Below are positions 21,512 to 30,870 of a stretch of 64,000 bases of DNA, piece by piece. Origin of the DNA: Ectobius pallidus (Eukaryota > Arthropoda > Insecta > Blattodea > Ectobiidae); assembly GCA_964059195.1 (NCBI GenBank), contig CAXKWD010000004.1, positions 116,329,938 through 116,393,937 on the forward strand, read 5' to 3'. Under the pieces are notes generated by a model. It had not been told where the DNA came from. It saw nothing but the letters and a program-made list of their open reading frames with translations, and did not search any database. The translations under genes were made by a program, and so were the position numbers. Each line of letters starts with the position of its first letter. The first letter of the stretch is position 1.

Positions 21512-22154
21512 TACGAGGGTCATTCAATAATTAAAGAGACAAACTGACCTGGAGAAAAAACAGTTTAATTTACAGAACAAGACTTTTCCTACTTTTCAAC
21601 ATAATCATCATCAACATTTATGCACTTGTCCCAACGGGTTACTAGCTTTTTTTATACCGGCTGCAAATAACTATTTGTCTTGATGTCGGAGCCAATTTCC
21701 CACAAATTTCTTGACATCCTCGTTATACTGGAACTTCTTCCTACGTAATGCCTCCTTCAGTGGTCCAAACAATTCGAGTTTCAAGTGAGGAAGTTGCAAC
21801 TTCAATAGACCGGCCAGAACGGTGTTCGTCAGTCACTGATTCTCGACCACTTGAACTGTTCTACCCACTTGTAAAACTTTCATGCATATTTCACCATACA
21901 CTTTAGCTGGTTTTTCACCTTCAGCAATCAAAAAACGAATCACAGAACGTTGTTCAACCAATGTGGAATTTTCAAGAAAACCCGACATCGTTAAACTTAA
22001 TTTCGAGGTTATAAACAGAGCAATGTTGATCCATCACCTGATTAGAACTAATTCCAGTGATGCCAACTTAAAATCCTAAATTTATGAAACTTGTACTACC
22101 AACCGTCTTTTCCCCAGACCAATTTGTCTCTTTAATTATTGAATGGCCCTCGTA
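21512..22154 (-). mobile_element. Internally deleted mariner element
   Basis: The terminal inverted repeats begin CGAGGGTCATTCAATAATTA on the left and match CGAGGGCCATTCAATAATTA at the right, each next to a TA dinucleotide as in Tc1/mariner target duplications. The match extends about 30 bases through AAAGAGACAAA. The total is about 640 bp, against roughly 1.3 kb for a complete mariner. The transposase remnant inside runs on the minus strand. Confidence 0.92.
21589..21988 (-). pseudogene. mariner transposase remnant lacking its catalytic core
   Basis: From the ATG at 21988 the minus strand gives a mariner-like N-terminal helix-turn-helix part (VEQRSVIRFLIAEGEKPAKV). A shifted frame reads TDEHRSGRSIEVATSSLETR. 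It then jumps to the C-terminal tail LKEALRRKKFQYNEDVKKF and AAGIKKLVTRWDKCINVDDD, ending at TAG 21589-21591. The D,D34D catalytic middle is gone, and frameshifts and a stop break the rest. It cannot encode an active enzyme, but the ends could still be mobilised by a relative. Confidence 0.88.
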
Positions 22155-22706
22155 TCTACGTAATTTATGTTTTAGTGAAAAAAAAAAACATTTTTCTTGA
22201 TTGACCAGGATGTTCACACTATTATAATGATGGCAAAAGGCATTAACTTTGTTGGTGGCGAGCACATACGTGACTGATTACATTGTTTAACATTTTTTTT
22301 TTCAAACTAAACTTTAGGAGAGGTTCTGACATAAGAGGCGAAAATACAGCAATAACAAACATCACAAATACCAAATTCATCGATGAGTAAAATAATGCTT
22401 TAACTTTTGTAAGTTAAAATAATATACGATACCTACCTCACATCTGCTCATAAGTGTTTTTATAATATAAGTTTTTGAAGCTCATTGTGCTCAAAACTGA
22501 AATCCATGCTTATCATTCATTCTTCTTCTATCATATTTCCACTCTCATTCCCCTTTTTCTCTCTCTCTCCTTTTCTTTCTCTTATCTACATATTTTCCAT
22601 CTCTCTCTCCTTCTCCCTCTCGTACACTAACTCACATACATTCGCACATCCTTTCACCGAAACATTTGTTTGCGCTTTTGCGCTGTAGTGGAGAATTTCT
22701 CTAGAG
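22155..22706. other. Unassigned DNA, pyrimidine-rich patch at 22540-22625
   Basis: A CTCTCTC-rich run lies at about 22555-22622. No gene recognised. Confidence 0.45.
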
Positions 22707-22867
22707 CAGTGGTTTCCAACCCGTAGAAGTCTGCGGACCACTCAGCCTGAAATTAAATCATGCAAAGATCACCCCACCCCCCGCCATACCCCCACCAGTT
22801 GTAACCCTTCCTCTGTGCCTTCCCCATAACCAAATGCAAAGGTGAATAAATAAAACAGTTTTGAACA

Positions 22868-22868
22868 A

Positions 22869-22947
<79 letters not shown>

Positions 22948-22955
22948 GTTATTGT
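22868..22955. repeat. (TTA)n microsatellite
   Basis: About 80 bases of ATT/TTA with a few GTT units at the end. It creates an artificial poly-Asn open frame on the minus strand. Confidence 0.95.
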
Positions 22956-22959
22956 TATT

Positions 22960-23092
22960 GAGAGGCGATGGGCTTACCACCTGTCACTCTGCAGGAAAAA
23001 TAAGCGTAACTAAATTCACATAGGTAAACAGAAACCTCCACTAGGAGGCCTTCGCCCCAACGTGGGGCATAGGATTCGAGAGAGATATATTA
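22960..23092 (+). repeat. Dispersed repeat K, copy 1
   Basis: AAAAATAAGCGTAAC, ATTCA..TAG, AGAAACCTC, GGAG and ACGCCCCAA-type words occur in the same order at 37198-37330. No coding sequence or class is recognised. Confidence 0.55.
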
Positions 23093-23276
23093 TTGTTATT
23101 ACTATTGTTGTTGTAATTACAGAGTAGGCTACAACTTAATTACAATGATTTAATAAATAAAAATTATTTTTTTATAATGTATAGCCACTACATAATAACT
23201 ACATAATACAAAAGACTCAGTTACAGATTTATAATGAAACAACAAATTTGAAATTTTTTTAACTCCAACTTTTTTC

Positions 23277-23512
23277 TCATTTTGACTTTTGTGCACGAAT
23301 TTGTGTGACAAACTGAGGAATTCCAGGAGTTATGGTCTTGCTTAGAGCTAATCTCAAATCACTTGTTCCTAGCCGATTTCATGTTTGTTTTTAATCAACA
23401 ATAAAGTCGAGAATCCCTACTCACACAAATATGTTGTCGAAAACACCATGAGATACCGCAAAGCTGCTTGCCGAAAGTTTCGCTTTCAAAATCCATTTTT
23501 TTTTTAAATATT
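23277..23512 (-). pseudogene. hAT transposase C-terminus (hATC domain) remnant
   Basis: The minus strand reads RQAALRYLMVFSTTYLCE, then a stop where Ser is expected, then GFSTLLLIKNKH. After a frameshift it continues RLGTSDLRLALSK, ending at TGA 23277-23279. The run of a hydrophobic helix followed by TTYLCESGFS and the DLRLAL segment is the hATC dimerisation domain seen in ZBED-type hAT transposases. One stop and one frameshift make it non-functional. The catalytic RNase H-like part and BED finger were not found. Confidence 0.85.
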
Positions 23513-23756
23513 ATGTGCTGCCGGGCCCTCCCGCGGACCACCAAGGTATATAAAGCTACTAAGGTAGCGCCATTTCTCGCGGCGGACTGCTTCATCAGCG
23601 TGTGACGTCATCCACGAGGGAACGAGGCTGCTATTACATAGCAGTTACATAGTCAGTACGTAGATTTGTGACGATATTAAACATATTACAAGGAATTTTT
23701 GTCATTTGCCTCTATAAAAACAGTAACCTCTACGTGCGAAATAAGCTGAAACATTA

Positions 23757-24660
23757 TAGTCCAGGCAATGAACGAAAAATATAACAAAAAATCGTGTAGT
23801 TTTGAAATTTTGCAGAGTTGTCCCGTTTTTAGGTTTTTCGCTTATATCTAAACAATGGTGCATCGTAGAGAAAATTTTGCTATATACAAAATTCAAGTGG
23901 ATGAAATTTACTACAAGTTTGGTCTTAAACATTTCTTTCTATTCCCAATAGTTTTCGAGTTATTCGCCAGTAAAAATAACAAATTTTCGAAAAAAAGCTC
24001 TTTCGCCTCACGCTTTTCGACACACTTTTCCTTCTAGCGCTTGAGCCCTTAGGTTTACAACAATATTCTCATGAAAGAAGTTGTAGGGAAATAAATTCAC
24101 TTTAAAATGAGTTGTCATATTTTATTTTGTCTTGAAATGTTCAAAAGTTATAACAATTTAAAGTTTCGATCAAAATTCGAGATTTCGAAAGAAAACCGTA
24201 CATCGCACTGTCTCTATATTTAGGGGTAATATCTTTGAATATAAGCTGTATATTGTGTATTTACATCATGAAACAAGTGAAGAAATATCACACAACAATT
24301 AAAGTTGAATTTATTAAAAATCCGATCACGGTACAAGCACAGTACAAGTAATGGAAAATACATTAGATTCCAGGCAAGAAAGGAAAAATAGGGACAAAAA
24401 AATCATGTAGTTTTGAAATTCGGCAGAGATGTGGGGGAAGGTGTCCTAAACAACACAATAAAAGTCCCCATGGATAGAGGGTGAGCGGGGGTGGGGGTAC
24501 TTTTAAATGTCGTTTCTCTCAGTTTTCTCTAAATACACAAAAAACTATGGGTTCTACCAAAAAACAGTTTATGCACAAAATTAAACTACATAAAAGATCT
24601 GCATGATATTTTTTAAAATTAATATTTCAGGAAATAGAAGGATATGAAGTATGACAGTTC
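23757..24660 (+). repeat. Left arm of the long inverted repeat
   Basis: Pairs with 25580-26549. Near the outer end it lacks about 85 bases of a GC-rich module present in the right arm (GCGGGCACCCC..GGGACTTTTAG). A related module is retained at the inner end of both arms (24410-24510 and 25745-25835). So each arm originally held two copies of a subrepeat around GTAGTTTTGAAATT, and one was lost here. Confidence 0.8.
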
Positions 24661-24832
24661 TCGAAATTCTGTTTTACATAGCCTACACCTATGTATTATA
24701 TTTTTTTAACAGAAAAGAAAGTAGACAGTAATTAAATTAGCATGCTGCCAAAAGCAAACTAGCTCTTAGGAAAATATACTTACTAATGGTTAATGTTACA
24801 CATAAAACTCATTACCATAATAATAATAATGA

Positions 24833-24843
24833 TGATAATAATA

Positions 24844-24900
<57 letters not shown>

Positions 24901-24901
24901 G
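24833..24901. repeat. (TTA)n microsatellite in the spacer
   Basis: A mixed AAT/GAT start, then about 60 bases of TTA. Confidence 0.95.
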
Positions 24902-25079
24902 TTCTTGTTGCAATGCTTAGCCGTTTTATGTTACGTTAAAAAAATAATCGGTATTTTGAAAGATGGTAAGGAATAATATATATTTAGAAATTGTAAGAAT
25001 AGTAGGCCCACCTATTACTTTAAATAAATGTTGACTTGTCTATGTGGCTCCTGGGAATATTTGCACATCATATTTTGGT

Positions 25080-25201
25080 ACTGTGCAACTCGATGTGGTG
25101 GAAAATACGGATGCCGAAAAGCTGGTATCAAATGCTCATCCACAAACAGTATACCATTAGAAGAAGATGAGCTTAAAATTGATGACGTCCAAGCAAAATA
25201 A
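25080..25201 (+). pseudogene. Possible Cys-rich C-terminal coding remnant
   Basis: A short frame reads CATRCGGKYGCRKAGIKCSS, then ..LEEDELKIDDVQAK and a stop at about 25199. The C..CRKAG(I/L)KC pattern followed by an acidic tail resembles the C-terminus of proteins often found with arthropod transposable elements. There is no start and the upstream frame is short. It may be the last trace of a protein once encoded between the inverted arms. Confidence 0.3.
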
Positions 25202-25579
25202 GTTGTTTAGGCACTCTTTAATCAATGTTGTAGGCTATATGTGTATAAATACTGAGTGTTCGGTAGATAGAAAAATATAACCCTAACTTATCATACGATG
25301 TACTAGGATTCCAGTATTGGAGACTGAAAAAAATAGACAACTAAACATTTATTTAAAGTACTATGTAGGCCTACTAGGTTTTATAATTTCTAAATATGAC
25401 AATTTTTCCAAATTATATTTTAAACGAAAAATATAAGAGCTAATAGGCCTGTTTTATATTTCTTTTAACGTACACTCATACCATTTGATTTTTATAAGCT
25501 TTATAACAATAATCATAATAATTAGTTTTAGCCTATGTGTGATGTTTACCTTTATTACGAATATTATTCTAAGAACTGG

Positions 25580-26549
25580 TTTGCTTCATATCCTTCTATT
25601 TCCTGAACTATTAATTCAAAGAAATATCATTTAGATCCATTTTATAAGAACTTTTATGTAGTTTAGTATTGCGCACAAACTGTTTTTTGCTAGGACCTAT
25701 AGCTTTTTTTGCGTATTTAGGGAAAACTGGGGGAAATATTTAAAAGTGCCTCCCACCCCCCGCTCACCCCTATTCATGGGACTTTTACTATGTTGTTTAG
25801 GACACTTTCCCCCACAAATTTCAAAACTACATATTTTTTTGTGCCTATTTTTTTTTCTTTCTTGCATGGAATATAATGTATTTTCCATTACATGTACTGT
25901 GCTTGTAACGTGATCGGATTTTTAATAAATTCAACTTCAGTGGTTGTGTAAGTTCCATGATGTAAGTACACAATATACAGCTTATATTCAAAGATATTAC
26001 CCCTAAATATAGAGAAAGTGCGATATATGTTTTTCTTTCGAAATCTCGAAATTTGACCGAAACTTTAAATTGTTATAACATTTTAACATTTCAAAACAAA
26101 ATAACAAATGACAACTCATTTTAAAGTGAATTTATTTCCCTACAACTTCTTTCATGAGAACATTGCTGTATAGCTAAGGGCTGAGGTGCTAGAAGGCAAA
26201 GTGTGTCGAAAAGCGTGAGGCGAAAGAGCTTTTTTCGAAAATTTGTTATTTTCGCTGGCAGATAGCTCGAAAACTATTGGGAATAGAAAGAAATGTTTAG
26301 GAGGAAACTTGTAGGAAATTCATCAGCTTGATTTTTGTATATAGCAAAATTTTCTCTACGATGCACCATTGTTTAGATATAAGCGAAAAACCTAAAAACG
26401 GGACCTTCTGCGGGCACCCCGCTCACCCCCCACCTTCGGGGACTTTTAGTATGTTGTTCAGGACACTCCCTCCGACAACTCTGCAAAATTTCAAAACTAC
26501 ACGATTTTTTTTTCTATTTGGTGTTTTTCGACCTTTATTGACTGGACTA
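25580..26549 (-). repeat. Right arm of the long inverted repeat
   Basis: Inverse of 23757-24660 with a complete outer GC-rich module at about 26405-26475. The 98-codon plus frame and the minus-strand frame at 23702 are mirror shadows of each other, explained by the palindrome and not by a gene. Confidence 0.8.
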
Positions 26550-26674
26550 TTAAGGAGGCTCAAGATTCTGAATATGGGCGGGAATTTTAATGCAGTAAAG
26601 ACCTACACTGTATACATGATCTAGAGTGATGATGTGACGGTCAAACCAAAAGTAAAGGTGATAAATCAAGCCTA

Positions 26675-26715
26675 ATATATATATAGATATATATATCTAT
26701 ATATATATATATTGT
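26675..26715. repeat. (AT)n tract
   Basis: ATATATAG and ATATATCT interruptions in a dinucleotide run of about 40 bases. Confidence 0.9.
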
Positions 26716-27190
26716 TATCTCTCATAATAACTATAGCTATAGGTACTATTAATTCAAAATTACTTTTAAACTCTATTGCAATCAAAACAAACTAATAGGC
26801 CTACCTTTACTACAAAAAAACATGCTGTTCTACTGTTTTAAAATTTCAAAGTTCATTTTGGAGGGGAAAAGATAAAAAAATAACTTCCTGGAACTTTTCC
26901 ATCGGTTATAGGCTAAAAGCTATAAGTTTGTCAAATTTCAAGATTCTAGCTCAACTGGAAGTGAGTATACATCAATGTTAATACGTGGTTGATTAGACTG
27001 TCGTAGATGTGAAAGATGGTACGGTTATCTGGCCAGTTTTCCCATACTTATGGTGCAGCTAGAATCACCAATTGTTTTACACATATGGCTGTTGTATGTG
27101 CCAATATTTTTGCCAAATTTTACGATTTTATCTATCCTGTAAGTGGGTCAAAAATTACATCATGTGAGGAAAAATTACAACATTTACTAA

Positions 27191-27243
27191 AAATATACAA
27201 ATGGTGCAAAATATGTTGCACAAACTTTCTCGCATATACGAGT
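27191..27243 (+). repeat. Short dispersed word, copy 1 (frame reads CTNFLAYT)
   Basis: Contains GTGCAAAATATGTTGCACAA and CTTTCTCGCATATACG. Close inverse copies lie at 43026-43080 and 45907-45955. In one frame all three read a short peptide around C-T-(N/H)-F-L-x-Y-T, suggesting a shared coding ancestor. Confidence 0.5.
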
Positions 27244-27687
27244 TAAAAGCTAGCACAGAAAAAAGTAAATTAGAAAACAAATTTTACTTAAAACATTTTT
27301 TTTATAAACTAACATGTATCTAGAATGGAAAGCATCAAGGCCGATCTTTATGTACAATGCTTTTAACGTGAAATAATAATAAAAATAATAATAATAACAA
27401 TAATAATCTATGGCGGATTGTGGATATTTTGACTGGATTTACACGTTAGTCAATAAATGTTGTTTGTCTACGTTAATTATGCATTTGACAAAACTTATTA
27501 CCTGCCCATAACGAAAGAACTCTATTTGAGCAAAGAATGTTCACAAGAAAGCTAAAATATCCTAATTCATTAATAACCTAAAACACTAAATCATACTTGG
27601 AAACTTCTATGTGATTATGATTTGTCATATTTGTCATATTTTTATTGAAGCTGCATAGACATTGTCAACTTGTAGATAAATCCTAAT

Positions 27688-28205
27688 CATGGCCTCTAAA
27701 TTATAGAAATGCATTTTTATTAGGTCATTTTTTGTCATTTTATGCATTTTTGTATTTTTAGGGCATTTAGTTTAATTTTAGGTCATTATTTTGTCATTTT
27801 CATGTCATTTCATTCATTATTTTGTCATTTTCATGCATTTACATTGATTTTATTAACTTTTTGGTCGTCTTATTTTCCCATAGGGTAATATTTAAATAAA
27901 TTACTTGGTTAGTATAATGCAACATTTTTTGTAGGATCTATTTTAAAAACTATTTTCTTACGTTTCTTCTGAAATGCTCCAATAAAGAACACAGAACAAA
28001 GTTTTTAGACTTACAACATCCATTCTGCGTTTACAGTTTTACAATTATGTACAACTTTGTGTGTAGGCCTACATTAATAATTTTTATAAATAAAATATCA
28101 GTTTTTAGGTCATTCTTTACAGTTATTAAATCATTTTCCTTAAAATTTAGGGTCTTTTATAGGTAATTTTTCAAACAATTTTAGGTCATCAGAATGCGGG
28201 CCCTG
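27688..28205. mobile_element. Second small hAT-type element, nested
   Basis: The ends CATGGCCTC and GGGCCCTG (inverse CAGGGCCC) and the interior rich in TCATTTT and GCATTT words resemble the element at 8084-8856. The 8-bp flanks are ATCCTAAT and ATTATCAC, only 4 of 8 identical but both with T at position 2 and A at position 7. The termini are less certain than at 8084. Confidence 0.5.
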
Positions 28206-28644
28206 ATTATCACGCAGCCATAGCACAAATATGAACTTTAAATATTTAAGGAATATTTCAGGACCATATCAAATAGTGAGGAAACCGATTGGCGAATAAT
28301 GCTATAAAAGAAACTAATAATACATAAAACTTCACACGGAAACACTATAAAATGCACGTGCTAGGGTTAATGTTTACACCATTTCCCTCGCGGGCGACGT
28401 CATCATGCGCACCGAACGATATTAGGTAACTGCGCATGGCAAATGAGCACCCCTTGCTCCTGTGGACCCCTTGCACCCCTTGCTCCTGTGGACCACTGGT
28501 TGGGGACTACAGGTGTAGAGGGACTCCATTCGTCCGTGAAAACGCCAATTTCTTTCAAAATGTCACCAAATTTGAACTGTTTAACTGACTTGTACAGTAT
28601 TTTGCATAGAGATTAAATGATAAGGCCAATACAAATAAATTTAA

Positions 28645-28885
28645 AAATTTAATATCATCTATCATCCTCACCATTTCATTCTGTATCATGTCCATTTAAA
28701 TTAGTATAAGTTTAAATCTACTCCATAAAATACACTAACAATAGAAACAATTGACAATCAATAGTTCCATGGTCTACCCTATTGTATATACACAGATATA
28801 ACTCCTATATTGTGTATGTATTATATAGCTCCTGATATGGCCTTGTAGATGAAAGGAGTATAAATACAGCTGAAATAAAAAACAA
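28645..28885 (+). mobile_element. SINE family D, 5'-truncated copy
   Basis: Matches, in inverse orientation, the body and tail of the full copy at 34178-34541. Shared blocks are ACCATTTCAT, TTTAAATTA.TATAAG, CAATAGAAACAATTGACAA, CCATGG and AAAGGAGTATAAA. Confidence 0.7.
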
Positions 28886-29763
28886 ATATTGAAAAATACT
28901 GCTATTTTCTTAACATTGCGTCGCTATAATCATGACCTCAAAATGCGTGTCTTCAGATTGTTGCCTAAAAATAAAAATAAAAAATAATAATATTGCCAAT
29001 TTATATATTATAATTATGATTTCCCCCAACAAAAATGTAAATCGGGGAATGCTACAATATCGAGGATTCCTCTTCGCAAGCAGTGTGCATTTGAATCATC
29101 GTGAGTGTCCGTTGATATAAATCCATGATTGGTTTTTTGAAACGATGTATTTTATAAACCACAGTCGGAAAGCCCTTCGGCTAGTTGTGCAAGCATTAAG
29201 TAAAATTGTGAGAATCTTCAATATCATCGATTTGATCTAAACTTAAAATGTGGTGGACTTCCAAGAGAAGAAACACGCTCAATTTCACACATGAAATGTA
29301 TTAACTTATTTTGAAATGTATATTTTATGACATGGCGACAGAAAAAGAAAACATTCTTACCAAATTGGAAGATAATCGATGAACGCATTTGATCGTGACT
29401 ACGTAACAAGAAAATTTACAAACAGATGGAATGTCTGTAAACCATTAGAGTGATGTCAAAAATGTACTGGAACAAATTTTTTATATATATATATTTTTTA
29501 AATGACATAATAGCATACCGTACATAATACACAAAGACCTGAAACCCCTTACGAGCAGGCGTTCGTGCTCTGGGGCAGTTCCATTCTTATATTTACATGT
29601 TATATTATTTAAATGTAATCTTAACCTAAAATTACCTTAAAACTAAAAAGATAAAATATTGTGAAAAGACCAAAGCTGAGAGTAAAGGCATGACTCAAAT
29701 GATATAAAAATAATTATTATAATAATGAAAAATAAATTATTATGCAAGTAGTAGGCACCAAAA
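28886..29763. other. AT-rich non-coding stretch
   Basis: Nothing recognised. Short frames only. Confidence 0.4.
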
Positions 29764-29771
29764 TGTAAAAC

Positions 29772-30053
29772 CTATTCTTGAAGGAATGAAAATCTAAGTT
29801 CTATGAGTTTCTTAATTTTAGATTTAAAGACTCCATAACTACATTTGGCTAAAACTGGATGTAATGTGATTTTATAATTATACAGACGAGGACCGAAGCT
29901 AGAGCTATGTGAGAGACAAGCAGAAGTTAAACAATTCGGTTCTACTGACGTACTAGTTTTATTTCGTCTAGTGCTTTGTGGAACAGCTAGAAATTTTGTC
30001 TTATTTTTAAAATGGCAGGAAATTTTATACTGTAGAATGGAAGTAGTCTTCAA
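29772..30053 (-). pseudogene. Possible LINE reverse transcriptase C-terminal tail
   Basis: The 93-codon minus frame contains KTKFLAVPQSTRRNKTSTSV, SFGPRLYN and VFKSKIKKLIE. A short VP..., then (F)GPRLYN, then FK.KIKKL series is typical of the last 80 residues of many non-LTR retrotransposon reverse transcriptases. The catalytic domains are absent and the 5' side is truncated. The clade cannot be told from this tail. Confidence 0.45.
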
Positions 30054-30838
30054 TTGTTTATAGAAGAAACCGTTTGGCTAGAATTGTTGAAAGAAGATGA
30101 AACGGATCCATTAAAACGGCCACCATCTTAAAATGGAATAAAAATAAAAAATAAAAACCCTTGCAATTAGACGTTTATAATTACTCCAAAGAACATTCAT
30201 TCAAAATTGGAAGAAAACTCGTTTGGTCCTAACTGCATGACACACAAATATACAGACGCAAATAGACGAAATATTAACGGTCGAGTTAAAATAGGACCTC
30301 ACTTCGCTAGGTCAATTAATTGATACCTGTAGGCCTAATATCTCTTTTCCTTGTTAATGTTCAGAGAGCACTTGACATTCAGTGGTTTGTTCAGACTTCA
30401 GCAATCCGCTCAGTAACTTACAGTTGGCAGCAGCATAATGTGAGACAAATGCATTATCATTGAAACGGTTGAGTGATTTGGCACAAACATTCTAGTGTTA
30501 TCCAAACTGAAGTGCTATCGCTTCACTAGTGCTCAATTAGATGAGATATTGACTTGATTCCCTCACTCCATCTGTCTTTGTGGACACTACCTTTCAAGAT
30601 ATGCAATTCCCTTGGTCGCTAACTAACTTCAAAGAGAAGTGAAACATAGTGATAGCAATTTTAAAATGCATGTAGTTCGTAAAGTAATTAATATTCATTA
30701 TGTTTTTAAGAAGTTAGAGTCCCGGCGTTATAGAATTATTATTATTATTCACGATGGGGGAAAAGATGTGTCGAAAATGTAGTAGGCCTATTTTTTAATA
30801 CAAAATGATTACAATATTCCTTGAGCAGTATAGAATTC

Positions 30839-30870
<32 letters not shown>

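Larger units (their letters stand above)
23757..26549. mobile_element. Element with ~0.9-kb inverted arms nested in the hAT
   Basis: The outer tips are TAGTCCAG on the left and CTGGACTA on the right, each next to TTA (23754-23756 and 26550-26552). A 3-bp TTA duplication is what PIF/Harbinger elements make, but three bases could match by chance. The arms (23757-24660 and 25580-26549) share long blocks such as CACCATTGTTTAGATATAAG (inverse on the left), TCGAAAAGCGTGAGGCGAAA and ACCCCTAAATATAGAGA. The spacer is about 0.9 kb. The absence of a recognisable transposase makes it a non-autonomous foldback-like element. Confidence 0.75.
22707..28512 (-). mobile_element. Decayed hAT element carrying nested insertions
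   Basis: The left end CAGTGGTTTCCAACC and the right end (inverse: CTGTAGTCCCCAACC) agree at 11 of 15 positions. Flanking 8-bp duplications CTCTAGAG and GTGTAGAG agree at 6 of 8 and fit the hAT target pattern. A hATC dimerisation domain remnant lies on the minus strand near the left end, where the C-terminus should be. The 5.8-kb span includes a 2.8-kb long-inverted-repeat element and a small hAT-type element. A direct 26-bp duplication with TGCTCCTGTGGACC lies just inside the right end. Confidence 0.75.

Noticed and set aside
22753..22980. Frame encoding a poly-Asn protein
   Set aside because: Artefact of the (TTA)n microsatellite.
22960..23092. Repeat K as a hairpin-forming coding exon
   Set aside because: No open frame is shared by the two copies.
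26328..26624. 98-codon frame with a mirrored relative at 23702-23932
   Set aside because: The similarity is explained by the inverted arms of one element; the frame is interrupted by the GC-rich module and has no protein-like features.
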